Source: Gymnothorax reevesii
Lineage: Eukaryota > Chordata > Actinopteri > Anguilliformes > Muraenidae
Length of the DNA: 64,000 bases
Assembly: GCA_029721435.1 (NCBI GenBank)
Contig: CM056577.1
Span: 120,524,719 to 120,588,718 of the forward strand
Direction of reading: 5' to 3'
Position 1 is the stretch's first letter. Every line of letters begins with the position of its first letter. Below the pieces are notes generated by a model. That model did not search any database. It was not told the origin of the DNA and saw only the letters and a list, made by a program, of their open reading frames with translations. Shown piece after piece: positions 16,970 through 30,332 of this stretch. The position numbers were made by a program, and so were the translations under genes.

Positions 16970-19900
16970 CCCCTGGCGAAGATGGGCACAGGTTCGTTTG
17001 AGATCAGAGCACTCAGACTGTATAGCCAGACAAGCTGTTCAATTTGTGAATGGCATTTTCTAGGACCCAGACATGACGTCACTGGTCGTGGCCTGGTGTG
17101 CAACAGTGTCAGCAGCAGAGTGGACAAAAGAGCATACCTGGCAAGTGGGGCTATCACAGTCAGGCTCATTGCGGTTTGCGAAGTCAGACGAGAGGATAGA
17201 TGCCCCAGTCATGTGCCAGATCAGCACCTGAAAACGGCTGGCCGTGGACAAAAATGTGGTGACGCGCGGGCTTGCTGAAAACTCCCCTCTACACAGTTTT
17301 TCAAACGCCTGGACACAAGGCTTGCTGTCTGTCAACACGCATGCTTTCTGAGAAGATTGAATTAAATATGGTGCAAAGTTATTTAATGCAGCAGCTATAG
17401 ACAATGCCTCAATTTCACAGGGCAGCCAGGAGGACTGATTTTTGTGCAGCTTTGCACTGAAGTAGCCAGGCACCTGTACTGTATCTTTACAGGTGATGTA
17501 TAATGTGGCTCCCAGGCCTGGTTCTCTGATAGCACCGTCAGTGACGATCCACAGCTGGTCATTGGGTTCAGGCAGAGCTATGGCGTGGCTCGAAGATAAG
17601 GCTTTCTGAGCGTGGCTGAACGCACTCAGCAGATCATCCGTCTTCTGGATGCTGTCTTTGGAATCAGGCCCCACAACTGCATCATCCTGAGGAGCGAGTA
17701 AAGTGGTGCGGTGCTTGAGCACAGGGGCTAGCACTTTGTATGCCCCAATAAATGAACGCAGGCCAGTTACTGTCTCTGAAGGTGGGCATGTAGCAAGGGC
17801 AGATGAGGTGAGGACTGGCTTGGATTGTCCCTTGATGCCACACCCAGCCCAAGATGGTGGTCTGTACTGGTGCAACGGTCGTTTTGGTGGCAGACAGATT
17901 CGGACTACAGCGCTGTAGAGCAGATAGAACTCCTCTCCAGATTACTAACAAGCCCTCTAGAGAGTTCGCGCCACAGTAGAAATCATCTGCAACTTTAGCC
18001 ACATGGCCTAGAACAAGTAGCTCACCCAGTACCCTGCATGTTCGCTCTTCCAGGGCTGTCTCAGATCCTGGCATTCCCATGACACTCCGTATGTAAACAC
18101 GAATGGCTTTGAACGGAGTAACGACCCCACAATACTTGAATTTGGTAAAAGGCTTTTGCGAGGTCTGTGGCGATGATGTATTTCCACTGGGCAATTAGGC
18201 GCAGCGTGGAGTTGACATCAGGCGTGAAGGAGGGTTGAGGTTTGCTGTAACGGCCAACATCCGCGAATGCAGCGACAAGGCTAAAACAGCCTCCAGGCTC
18301 ACGCCCATCTCCTCCAGTGAATCGAACTGGGCCTGCAGCTCTTGTAATTGGTCCCTGGAGTATTGCGGAACCCTGCCCTTATGCTGTGGAGGTTATCTGG
18401 CCTCATATTCACCCTAGCTTTAAAGAGACCAACAGCACCATTGTGGCCGTTGAATTGTGGGTTAAACACCTCATCAAACTGCCCGTGCAAAGCATGGAGC
18501 CTGTCTCTGAGCTCAGGAGGCATGACATGGTCAGGGTGTAAAATCACATGGTCAGAGTGTAAAACAGAACTGCTTGGATGAGCGGGCTTGGGGTTATTAA
18601 TTGGGGTAATCATATCATGTGAGGGCACGTATGTAGTGCGCACTCGGCACACCTGGGAGTGTTTCTGGGTGTGCCATGGTTGGCCAGTACAGTTAAGGAT
18701 GTTAATTTTACCGAACACACCCCAGAGCAAGGCTGGTGCAGGCCACTCGTGTGTGCACGTCTCTTCGGGTGCAGTGTTAGTATGCGGTTCCACTGTAAGC
18801 TCCCCATCAAAATCAAAGAGCCTGGGCGGCAGGTCAAGCCCAATGTACTCCCCTAGCCAGACAGTGGATTTACCTGGGGCGCAAAGTATGTGAGCACGCT
18901 GCACAGCATATCTGTCCATGGATATCTGATCTGAGCCATAGCGGTAGACATCATCACCGAGGTAGACTTGGCGTTTCCCAGGTCTAATTGAGACATCATT
19001 CTTCTCCATGAATGGGATTCCTGCCAGAATATCTGAATCAAGGTTTTCAACAACAAGGCCCTCAAAACAGAGCTTGTGGCCATCTCTGTGGAAGTATGTT
19101 CGGGTCTCACCCAGTACTTTCAAAGGAGAACAGCCATCTGCCTGGTGTGCTCACTGTGTACTTCTTGTGATGGTGACGCCCAGACGTGTTGCTCATGAGG
19201 CCCGCATCATGTTCCCCGTCGCACCACTGTCAATGGTGAGTCATGCCGGCAGGTGGTCATGAAAGGCATCGAGGTATGGGGATTGTTTAATAAGTACACG
19301 TTGTATTACGCTGAATGCCAGCTCGGCGCCCGCAGCGTCATCCGACACGTTATCATCTTCCTGTTCACCCAGTACTTGGCGGGTCTTGGCCATGTAAGAT
19401 TTATCACTCGGGGGCAAAAAGGGGCATTTGCTGAGGGTCTGATCTCCTGGCTTCCTTGCAGAGAGGGCATGACTTCCTTGTTGGTCAGCCCAGCCTGGTC
19501 ATTACAGGTCGGACAGGCTGACTTAGCCTAGTCTTTGAGAATACTGGCACAGCTGCACGCATTGCCCTGGCATCCTCAGAGGCCTGTAGCTAGTCCAGCA
19601 GTGAATCAAGGGCCAGCGAGATTTCTAGTTTAATCGATGCCAATGTGCGTGACCGCAATTCTGTGCCATACCGCTGCTTCACAAGTTTAGGCAAGTCAGT
19701 GCGTATGAGACGCAGCCACGTCAGTACAACAAAGTTCTCAAGAGAGGGGATTAATTCCTCGTCCTCAGTCACAGTGGTCCCCATGTCGCTAAAGCCAGAA
19801 TCTTTATGCAATAAGATTGTCCTCAATGAAAGCCATTAAGTGTTGGAATAAATCCTCTGGTCACTCATTAGGCTCCAGTTTAATAGCAGCAAAGTCAATG

Positions 19901-20286
19901 AAACGAGCACCTGTACACTGAAAGCCATAATGCTGACGAATAGTTTGCCATCTCTGATCAATAGAAGTGGAATTTTTCATAATAGAATGATGTGAAATGA
20001 CAGGGCAGTAATTCACAATCTGTCCGAACACAAGCTCTAACATGCTGACTTTTTGTTCCTTTGAGGGGCGCTGCGTGTACGGAGCTGATTCAGGGTCATC
20101 CATGAAACCTCTGAACGGAGAAGTTTTCAACTTTTCCCCCCACTCCGCACCATCGACCAGGAAGGGAGCAAACTCATTGTCAAGTGACAGAGTATAGAGC
20201 AGGTTCTGACGCCAGTTCTCGAAAGAGTTTACCATTTCAATCGTTGTCAAGCAACACTGCTTTGGGGCTCTGTCCGAGATCGCCAT
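16970..20286 (-). pseudogene. Gag-PR-RT-RNase H remains of gypsy-like element
   Basis: Reading leftward. Gag-like segment from a Met at 20286 (NSFENWRQNLLYTLSLD). A protease motif 'IDSGATGNMMRAS' near 19196-19235. A protease-to-RT segment at 18299-19123. RT at 17682-18194 with '[11 protein letters not shown]' and 'KVADDFYCG', so the usual YxDD is VADD, which I believe is normal for this family. RNase H at 17060-17875 ([34 protein letters not shown]). A short piece after RNase H (CAHLRQG) ends near 16970. Frameshifts separate the blocks, so no working protein is expected. The element would have copied itself through RNA; it is now dead. Confidence 0.75.
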
Positions 20287-20423
20287 GCTGCAGGTTTAGC
20301 CCTATCGCATTCTGCCGGAGGAAATATATCCTCAGAGCGACTCACTTGAAGGAATATACCATGACGAACATGGAGTTTATTCCAACTTCGAGGAGACGTA
20401 GGTCTGGTAAACGCTGCCACCAC

Positions 20424-20562
20424 GCCAGTTTACAAGGAGAATGTCAATGGATCACAAATGCAACAGGTAAAGCAGTGAGATAGTTCATAATAACATTCGG
20501 GAAGCAATACAGAACAAGAGTGACCCGGAAATTCCGTGATCTGGTTACCCGAAAAACAAAAC
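20424..20562 (-). repeat. 5' LTR remnant
   Basis: Direct-repeat partner of 16631-16769. On the minus strand it would begin TGTAATTAG just right of 20562 (near 20570) and run into the element. Confidence 0.6.
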
Positions 20563-21780
20563 TAATTACATTCCTGGCACTGCTTAAAGTCTGTGACACA
20601 TAGACATCACCGAAGACTGGGCATCTTTCCTTGTGATGCTCTGCCAGGCCAGTACAACAGCCATCTTCAGTTCCTACTTCTTTTGGGGACTTTTTGCCTT
20701 CTGGTGCTTCTTTGGCATATAAAATGCTTGTTCAATTCGATTCTGATTGAGCAATTGACTGGGCCAACTGAACAAAAATAACAAAAAATGCGTCACTGTC
20801 AAATGAATCATGATGCTCACTGTATGTTAATCAATGTCGTGTGAAGCATGTTAGAATCACAGTTCTTTCGATACTGTGCGCTATCCAAAAACATTTTGGA
20901 TTTCATTTTTGCAGACCGATGAATCACAAACCCCAAAACCTGTCTCAGTCATCGTGAACACCAGAAACCCAAGTGCCAGTTCCCATTCGAGATGACAAGC
21001 CATTCTCCCAATATCTCGGCCTGTTTTCTTCTTCTTCAGTATCCTTTTCTTCCTTTACAATTTTTTCCGGAAACTGTCTGGATTAGCATTTCAAAAGGGC
21101 AATCAGAGACAGAGGATGAAGTAAGAGAAAAGGTCACCAGATGTTTATGGATGAAGTTCACTTTAAGCCTTCCAGGCAGGCTCCAGACCCAACGCGCTCG
21201 TCACTTGAAAGATTACTCCAGCGGTGGCATTAAGAGACTCTTTTTACAACTTGGAGAAAAGAACAAATATCAGCTCCCTTCTCCCAGAGTGTCGCACAAA
21301 AATACTTCTACAACAAATAAATAGTAAACTTTTACTATTAATTAATAATTATAATACAGTAGTAGGGTGCATTTTCTGTTGAGAGCAGCAACCCTCCCCC
21401 CACTGATCTTAACGACCAAAAAATGCCACAATCCAGATGCCAATATCTGCTCAAATAACAAAATATTTTCATTTGCTTCAGTTGTTGAATTAAGGATGAA
21501 TTCACAATGAGGAACGTATGCACTGAATCGCTGTAGGCAAGAAATGGTGGGCCGTAGAAAACTGCTGCCGCTGCCTCCATAGCTACAAGTACCAACAAAA
21601 TTACTTCCAAGTTATTGTGTTAAAACTACTGATTGCATTTTACTTTAGCTGAAAAATAATGTGTTTACAAACCTAAATTTGTGCAGTAAAGAGCCAAATG
21701 TCAAAAAATATTGTCTTTGTCCCAAACTTGGCACAGCTCACTCAACAACATACTGAAATCAATGTTCCAAAGAAAGGTTG
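20563..21780. other. Unassigned DNA
   Basis: No repeat pair within the window and no coding domain recognised. Frames of up to 110 codons occur but show no known motif. Confidence 0.5.
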
Positions 21781-22639
21781 ACCAACGATTTTTAGCTCAC
21801 TCGGCCGCTAGGCCAGTCGGGCTTATGATATGGCATCTATGGTAGTTGCCTTCGTGGCTGTCATCCATGCATCCGTGTGCCTGTAAACTTTTTGCCTAGT
21901 CAGTGCTGTAGCGCCTTCAGTTTTTTACGGATCCTTATCATATATTATATGCCTGTATTTGGGATGAAAATCTAGGCCAAGTTCGGTTTTGGCCATGTTT
22001 GGCCAAGCGACTTTACCACTAGTTTTTGTCCCTGTTTTGGTGAACCTCTGCTGTAATGGGCAACAAACCAGTAATGATGTTGTGTCTGGATTACTGTCTT
22101 GCTCCTATTGCAAAACCTTGCCCTTTTCTTGTAAATCCGAATGCAAGGCTACAGATGTGTTTTCCATCTACCAGCCATTCATTTTCCATGAGAACCCCCC
22201 CCCCAAAAAAATCCAACCATCATCCAACATAACTATCGTGTTTTGGTTCTGATTGCCCCAAGACCTTGTCATACCTTCCACACTAGGCATCTGAACCTAT
22301 AAAATTGCTGATTACCACGTTCAAGGAATTTTGAGCAATTTATTCACCTTCGGTATTCCTGGTCTGAAAGGATCGACATTGAATAGGCAATGCAACATTT
22401 TAATTCTCTATAGAATACTGAGTAAAAATTGCGCCTGGGTGACACTGTCATAAGTATTCGGTTTTGACGCAGCTGAAAAGAGTATTTTCCATTTTTTTCC
22501 CTTAACATCAAGCATCAAATGGGGAAAAAACACTGTGAATATTCATCAGTAATGAATAAATTTGTGATCCTTGTACTTTTGGTTTCCAAACAGCACAATA
22601 ACATGCAATCTTTATGTGTTTTAACCTCGGCTCTTTTTA
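21781..22639. other. Degenerate repeat and unassigned DNA
   Basis: Starts with 'tagctcactcggccgctaggccagtcgggctta', a phrase I associate with a common fish dispersed repeat. No coding evidence. Confidence 0.35.
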
Positions 22640-23030
22640 CCCCTCGAACTTTGGCCAGAGGGGTATTGTCGTCACCTGCGTGTCTAAGTACTGTGACCTT
22701 GATCGTGGAAATCTTGTCTGGCCCAGTACTCAGTAACTAATGATTGCCGCCACACCAAATTTGGTATGGTAACTCACTGTGACTCATACATGCGCAACAT
22801 TGGGTTTTTTGCTGGATTTTTACCTTTGACCTTAGCGCTGTGACCTTGAGGCAAGAAATACTTTACGGGTCAGTACTCAGCAACTACTGATTGCAGCTTC
22901 ACCAAATTTCGTATGGTAACTCACTGTGACACATAGATGTGCAATGTCATGTTTCTTGCTGGATTTCACCTTTCACCTTAGCACTTTGACCTTGAGGCAG
23001 AAAAACTTGTACGGGCTGAGGGGTATTCAG
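22640..23030. repeat. Two diverged satellite units, TGACCTT-rich
   Basis: Two tandem units share 'actcagtaactaatgattg' against 'actcagcaactactgattg', 'ggtatggtaactcactgtgac' against 'cgtatggtaactcactgtgac' and 'gctggatttttacctttgacctta' against 'gctggatttcacctttcacctta'. Period about 140 bp. The motif 'acctttgacctt..gctgtgaccttga' also occurs at 46378-46410, so the two arrays appear related. Confidence 0.7.
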
Positions 23031-25949
23031 CAACGTGTTATGTTTGGTATTTTGGATCTACATTCCTACTGATTGGTTTGGAACTATATGAATGAATATA
23101 AATTTTAATATACAGTATGAATATGTGTAGAACCGCAAACCTTTTTGCATGCCATCACTGTCTAAATACGCACAGATAGCGCTCAATGTAATGGTTTTTT
23201 GATGAGACCAGAAACTCATATCCGTTATGTTGGAGAAAAATAAATCTCCAGACTGCAGCATCATGACAAATTAGCTACCTCTCGCTCCGAAATAAGTTCC
23301 CTTCTGCCATCGCAAGATTTGAAGGGAATATCTGTACAAAAATCAAAGTCAATAGCTGCTGTTGCCATAACTGTTCATTCTGCAACAAAACCTGATGATG
23401 TGGCGCATCATGTAACAGCAAAAGCATGTATGGTTAAAGGCACAGCCACCAAAATAAAACCCTCATTAACTGCTCTGCAAGTTTTGTCGTAACATAAAAA
23501 TTTTTATGACACAGAAGTCCTGATTCACTAAGAACTTTCTTAAATATCTTAAACATGACCGACGATTGGCCAGGGTATTTGTTTTGCACCAATCATCGGT
23601 GATGATACTGCTTTCTCATCTGCAAAAAGGTTTTGGCACTTTTAAAAGTTCTTTGCGAATATGGCCCAGAGTCTTATAAATTAAGTCGGTGGGGAGAGAG
23701 CGTAAATTTTCGGCTCTATCCGCACGCCCTTAGATGGATGTAGCGGCTCCAGGGTTTATTTATGCGGCACTGCCAGTGGGGCTAACCCAAGGGGCTGCCA
23801 CATGCTGCAGGCAGGGGAATCTGCTTATACGGATGAGTTAGCAAAGCCTGCCAAACCTCAGGAACCCAGCGCGCAGCTCCGTGAGTCAGGGGGATTACCC
23901 AGCGAGCTTGTCCTTGACAGGGTAGGCAGGGGTAGATCACGCAAAAAAAAAAAAAAAATACAAGCCCTGATGTTTCTTTTCTTTCGGAGTCCCCGCATGT
24001 CGCTAATTTAGTGCCTCCCCCCATTCTTCAATTTCTTTTAATAAATATGTAAGATGTCTAATAAAAGTGTCCTGGAATATTTATACAGGATGGTCATAAT
24101 TAAATGGTACAATATTAAAGTGGTACAAAACTGATAACACACATACGCGCACATAAAATGATGAAGGCTGCAGGCAAATTAGCATTTATATTAATTGTGA
24201 AATGTAACACAAGATAAAAGCCGATGAGTCGTTAGCTCGTGAGCTATGCGGTATCCAAATGATACTCCTTACAACGGAAAATGTGCTGTGCTGATATTAT
24301 AAAAGAGATGAACATTTTGTATCAGATGCCCCACTATTCTTGTGCAACTGAGCTGTCAAGAGCAGGTATCCACAAATTGGGACCTCAAGTCCTAAACTAG
24401 TCCTGGTTTTCTATCCTCCCAGGTGATTCACAAAACAGTTATAGCTGCTAAATTAGCCAGATTGGCAGCATACCTGACTCCTTGGTTAAGTAAGGGTGGA
24501 AAACCAGCCATCCCCCCTCATCAGGGACTGTGATTTCATGAAGCAAGAGTCTAGACCACTGCTGTTCATCCAATTGCTGACCCAAAACAATATCACAATG
24601 TTGTCGCAATCTTTTGCCACTGTTGTAAAATATTAGAACATTTCCGTAAAAAAATTTTGGGATCATTAAACGTTAGCCGAGTGGCAGGCCACAATGCCTG
24701 CTGCGTATTTATTGTGAATCAACAATAAGCCTCACTAGAGCTGTCGATTAAGCAATGAACTCACCTGACCTGGTTCCAAAGCTCTAAATGAGGAAGAGTG
24801 AGAGCAGAAACACCGGCTGGCACAAAATGGTTGCTGTCATATAGCAAAGAGTTGTTAGCCGGTAGGCTAATGCTAGCCTGACCTTCTGCAGCAATGAACA
24901 GTGCTTTGGCAAATGCAGACTGATGGAGTGAATGACTATTTGCTATAGGATAATGCATACAGTTCAGCCCTTGGAGATTTAGCTGTGGATGACAGACGCT
25001 GTTTATATAAATATTTCATGAGGTAGTTATGTCTAGATTTTGAAACAACCAAATGGTTATCCATCCTTGAAATCTACAATTATTTTACCGTGTTGATTGT
25101 GGAATTATTTAGGTGAAAAATTAAGGTTTTGACAAGGCCCCGTAGAAGAATACTCAATAATAACAGCCAGCTTTAAGCTAACTCATTTATCATTGTGGAA
25201 AAATCACTTTGATAATGTTGAAGTCCTTTGATATATATCTTTTGATTTGGTAAAGCCTAAACCTCAGGTGATTAATGAGGTGATGTTCAGATAATAATGG
25301 ACAATCTGCGTACGCCATTACTTGACAATCTTGTGAATGTCAAGATAACAAATTCCCTCCTCGAAAAATATGAATTAATGATAGCATCAAACAAGGCACC
25401 ATTTGCATGAGGCGTACACTTGAACGCCGTGCCTTGATGGAATGGACTTGTCTCAATTCGTCGTTTGTCTTTATCTATCTGCATTAGTGTGTGCGAATGG
25501 GGACACTGCTCACTCAGGAAATTAGCGAGTAGCAAAACAACTTGAGTTAATGAAGAAGAGCAACAACGCTAATTGTGCATTTACGTGTTTATTAAGAGTC
25601 AATGCACGGCAACTACCGGGATGAAAAGTGACAAGCAAGGCATGGCCTTACATGGCCCCAAGGAGGAAATGACATTTTTAAATGAAAGAGATTTGTTCAT
25701 TTGAGAGAATACGACCTGGTCCATTGTCCGTCCTGTTTGTCTGTATACTGTGTTTCCAGACCAGTACATGTACTGAAACAGGTGTGGTCTGTAACGAATC
25801 TCTATGCTGTCAACAAAATATGAATCTTGTCTTACCCACGAAGCATTTTTTAATTTGATGTTACATTCAAGAGAGCCCAATTGTCATAGCTAATTGTTTA
25901 GCTTCGGCGCCATGGCTCATATACAGACTTGCCAATTAAAAACTTATAT
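23031..25949. other. Unassigned DNA with an A-tailed segment
   Basis: A 16-bp A-run near 23942-23957 follows GC-richer sequence (about 23690-23940), which could be an unrecognised SINE; I found neither promoter boxes nor a target duplication. Phrases such as 'tcctggttttctatcctccc' at about 24402 look like a degenerate dispersed repeat. No coding domains. Confidence 0.4.
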
Positions 25950-25957
25950 CGGTGATT

Positions 25958-25969
25958 GGAGAGAGAGAA

Positions 25970-26006
<37 letters not shown>

Positions 26007-26285
26007 AGGACATACCCAGACGAGTCTCCGTCCTCTTCAGTGAGGGAGTTATTTTAGGAGAGGAGAAAGAGATAGAGGGAATAAGGGATTGGGGGAAAAG
26101 AGATAGAAGACAGGGAGAGAGAAAGAGAAAGGGGGAGGGAGAGAGCGAAGGAAACAGAGAGGGAGAGCGAGTAGGGCTTACCCAGGTGGGTCTATGTCCA
26201 TCAGTCAGTGTGTTATTTTTAGTGTGCAGGAAGAGAGAGAGAGTGAGAGAGACAGAGGGAGAAGCAGAGAGAGCGAGAGATGGAG
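25958..26285. repeat. GA-rich microsatellite/minisatellite
   Basis: Long GA runs (25960-26003) with an embedded unit that recurs: 'acatacccagacgagtctccgtcctcttcag' at about 26008 and 'cttacccaggtgggtctatgtccatcagtca' at about 26177. Period about 170 bp. Frames across it are low-complexity Arg/Glu strings and are not genes. Confidence 0.8.
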
Positions 26286-28434
26286 GGGAAGATGAATGGA
26301 GTTAATTAAGACAAGGAGGCTGCGGAGGCACTTTTGAATTCTGCAAACACTAATTAGAGTCTTCGTTAGGGGGCAGAAAACAGGAACACGACATCCATCA
26401 CCAGCTTCCTGTTCCTCTGCTCCTCTCCCAAACCTCCCGTCTCTCCCCGTCTGTCCACGGCCCTCTGCGTCTCTCCTTAGCAACTGCATTCTCCCGACGC
26501 CTTCCGTCATTTCTTTTATGCTCACGATTCATTCGCTCACTCACTTCCTATATCTCCATCTTATTGCCAAGTTAATGCTTAAAAATGGTTAACCTTTATT
26601 TCTCATTGTAAAGACCAGATTTTGCCTAATTTATGTTTTCTCCTTCCAGTCTCTATTTTAAGGGCCCTTTTTTATCATCTTGTTTCTTTCTTTGAAATAA
26701 CTGTTATAAGTTATAAGGCCTTATTGCATTACAGGTAGGCACTGAAAGTGTCTAGTTCTTTATCAAAACAGCTTGTCAAGGGTAGGCTATTAGCGCAGTT
26801 GTTAATTTGACTGACTTGTAAAGCTGTTTATTACTTCGACCGAAAAATCATAAAATAAGCGGGAGCGTCAATTGAAAGTAATAAACCACATTATACAACC
26901 AATTAAAGTTTCAGATTTAAGTTTGAAGTTTAAGAAATATCCAGGTTCACCTTAGTGGTGCAAGGCTGTGGAACCACTGTCCGCAATTCAAAGAACGTTT
27001 AAATGTCTGAACCCTGTCAAAAGTTGGCACTTCATATATTTGCGTCAGGATACACATTTCCGGTTTCGGCACATGAAACCGGATTTCCCTTCGCATGTTC
27101 GAGCTAAAAGCAACGCAAGGAAGTAACTATTTTGGAACTGCTAATGTATTTTTTTCTGGAGACATAATCTAAAAGCAGCTTTCTAGTGTTTCTCTGACCC
27201 GAAGCAGATTCTGCGGCTGTGTTTTGCACACTGTACACTGTACAAGCATTTCGGTTGCAGTATTGACTGGAAGTGCCCATTCCAAAACGGAGAATTGACC
27301 TTCTTTGACCTCAAGTGCGTCAGCCAATCACACACATGGACCTGAGGAGAATTGGCCCATTTCACATTTCCGGGTATGCAAACGAAAAGAGGTTAGAGTT
27401 TCTTCCGCTAGCTTGATTCTCTTTGAATCAACTATGGGGGAGTGTGAGTGGTCAGGAGTTCCTTGTTCCTTATATTCAAACTCGAAAAAGAAGCAACCCT
27501 TCCTCCATTTTCTCAGTTTTCCCACCAAAGACAGCATTAGAAAGAGATGGATTTTTTCCATATAAAGCGATGGAGCAAGATTTATGATTATGAGTTGTTG
27601 TTAGCTTCCGTGTGCGTTCTTGCGTGTGCAAAGCATTTTGGGACAGCGGCATTCATGTCTACAAGTTATCTGGTTCGAAAAGCTGTCCCTTTCAGACCCA
27701 CCTGAGCTGAGGCAGGAAAAAATAGCCAATGGCAAAAAAAAGGGGTCTGTCATGGAGCTGAAGTGGAAAAACAGGAGGAAAATCGATTGAACTGGAGCAG
27801 AACTTTTGATGAAGATTGCCACCCTCCTCCATGTTACTAGTTATCTAGCTAGCTAGCTCTTCTTGCAAATCATGTAGCTAACTTTAATCATGCCCGTTTC
27901 AATTTTTTGGTGCTATGCCAAAGCCAAAGCTAGTTAGACTGTTAGTAAATTGCAGAGTTCTTGGCCAAGTAACACAATATAACGGTATCAACAATTAACA
28001 TGATTGAACCTAAAACTATTAGCATTAGCTGGCTACCTACTTGTCATGCTGTAATCCATGGCTAGCTAGCTGATCTTTGTGCTGTTTTCGCTCGAACAAG
28101 GCTAATATCAAGGACGTCATGTACAGTTTATCTAGCGAACATATTTTTATGAATTTGTTTCTAGATATCACATCTCTGACGTTGATATCTAGAGGTTAAG
28201 TATATTGTAGAAAGTTGTTGTCAAGGAAGTCCAATGGATAATTCATTTGCACAGGATGATAGCTGCCTGGACTACAGCTAACAGTGACATTAATCATTCT
28301 TTAATTGCTGCATGATGAGACAGCATTTAATGAACTTATTGCTTAGGCTGACATGGATGAGAAGTGGAAGACATGGGGTACTTCTTGATTCTCTATTTTG
28401 ATATTTCATTGCTGCTCGCTTGCACCAGAAGTTG
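26286..28434. other. Unassigned DNA
   Basis: No domain-bearing frame. Contains short 'agctagctagct' runs near 27848 and 28060. Nothing else recognised. Confidence 0.5.
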
Positions 28435-28760
28435 TTCTAGATCAGCCATCTTGCAGGTCATCTCAAAGCTCTTTTCTTCTGCAAGGAGAGAACTCTGAGG
28501 AGCCAGGGACGAGGAAACACAAGGGTGCCTTTCCTGGAAGAATTTCATCTGAAAACCATGAGGTCAGCCTGTAATTACAGACACTAGCAGCAGATCTAGC
28601 TGTGTGCCGTCGTTGGAAATGGACGTGGATTCATGTGATGCGTCAGAGGAAAGGATTCCTCATTTCTTCACCTGCATCTCTCCATGCATTCCTGGTTGGA
28701 AGGACTAAGAGGCTAGGAAAAGACACAAGAGAGGGAAAGGTGGATGCAATTTAAGATAAT
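28435..28760. repeat. Dispersed repeat, copy 2
   Basis: Direct-orientation homologue of 16190-16560: 'gatcagccatcttgcaggtcatctcaaagct', 'cctttcctggaagaatttcatctgaaaaccat', 'gactaagaggctaggaaaaga'. Several small indels separate the copies. Confidence 0.65.
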
Positions 28761-30332
28761 TCAGATGTACCCGTGGTGCAGCGTCTTACCAACTCTAGAC
28801 CCATTTTGGACCGTCAGTTCAGTACATGTCATCACTAATCTTTGCTTTAAGAAAATGTGGTTGAAGGCCAATTAATGATGCTGCTCCAGCCAAGATGTCC
28901 TTATTAGACAGTGGTCCTGAAACCTTTGCATATGTATGTAATTTACGGTTTTGTAAATATGCAGATCTGAAAATTACAGTTGCTTCTGTAACAACAGCAG
29001 CAGGGACATATTTGGTCCCAAGGGTGCTGTATTGGACTGTCTGGTGAAGGTGCATACGCGCCTAACACACCTAGCAAGCTGACCCACAAATCTCGCTTCA
29101 TAGTAGCTAGCTACAACCCTGGTGCAATTAGCTAGCTCCTCACACTTCCTCAATGATCTTGCTAGCATTATAGCATGCAACCTAAGCAACCACTCAGAAG
29201 TCTGAGAGCAGACAAGCTAAAAAAAAAAAGCAAACAGAGCCAGTTTTACAAACAACAAGGAATTTATTGAGTAATAAGGTTGTATACTAGCTAGCTAGTT
29301 AGCTGAAATGCTATCAAAAGCCAGACCTTTTCAATCAAAAACAAATTCAGCGAAAATCCTAACATAACCTAAGAAATACTCCGCCTCACGCTCCACTGTA
29401 ACTCCATCCAAAATATGGACCTCAAGTGTAATCTTCACTCAGGACAAAAAAAGAGATTGTGAGAAGACAAGCTGACAGTCCATGCCTTAACACTTCCATA
29501 AATGGAGAAATGTCTGTAGTATTATTCTCTTCCTTCCGGGTGCAGTCACGTCACCATCTTGCGAAATTGTCCCTTAGCAGTGGCACCACTGATGGAAATG
29601 TTGGGAAATTTAATTGCGATCTCTCGAAATCACTTCAATAAATCCAAAAAATTTTTCCCGTTATAGGCTAAAAATGTTTTCAGTGCGACTTACCTTGCAA
29701 ACGAGCAGGGTGTTAATTATGCTAATTACTGTACATACACTGACATTTCAGGCCTCAGGTATGAAAGAAGAAAAAACAAAGTCATTACTGTCTCTACTTC
29801 GACTTTTCAAAGATCACATGCACAGAAATGTACATTTTCCTGCATTTTAATTCTCATTTTAAATAGCCATTGTACATGAAATATTCACTACCTTTTATGT
29901 TTTGTCCGTCTACAGTGGACCATGCCAGAAGAACATGCCAGAACAGATTATTTTAATCATATGTGACTAGCAGAGCCACCTCCTTTATGACAGTCACTTT
30001 GTGCTAATTCATACATTTGCCAGTCATGTATGGAAACCAATTGAATCTATTTATTGAAGGAAATTATCCGTTCTTGGTGTGCCTATCTACTATCTATCAA
30101 TCTACTTTGTGTCAATACACCCAGCTAGCACACGCCAACATGTTCCAATTCATTCCAGAACATTCCCAGTATCTCAGCACTTCCCACGGATGATGATGAT
30201 GTTACTTCATGTTCGACCCTTTCCATCTTCCAAATGTTGCGGCAGTACTATTAAGTTTTCTCTCAACAATGTGTTTTCTCACTGCTGTAATTTGATATGA
30301 TCACGTGGTTATAAATATTTCCAGATTTTTAT
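28761..30332. other. Unassigned DNA
   Basis: No coding domain and no repeat partner seen in the window. Contains 'ctagctagctagttagct' near 29287. Confidence 0.45.

Larger units (their letters stand above)
16631..20562 (-). mobile_element. Decayed LTR retrotransposon, minus strand, integrase lost
   Basis: A 139-bp direct repeat (16631-16769 and 20424-20562) brackets Gag, protease, RT and RNase H remains read on the minus strand. Total about 3.9 kb. Integrase is missing: protein similarity stops near 16970, where a GGAC-rich repeat begins. On the minus strand, sequence just inside the right copy (TGGCAGCG near 20415) could be part of a primer site. Lineage appears gypsy-like; clade not assigned. 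Confidence 0.75.

Noticed and set aside
23690..23958. A-tailed segment as a definite SINE
   Set aside because: No Pol III boxes or flanking duplication could be found, so it is only noted as possible.
25952..26305. 117-codon frame rich in Arg and Glu
   Set aside because: It is a translation of a GA microsatellite.
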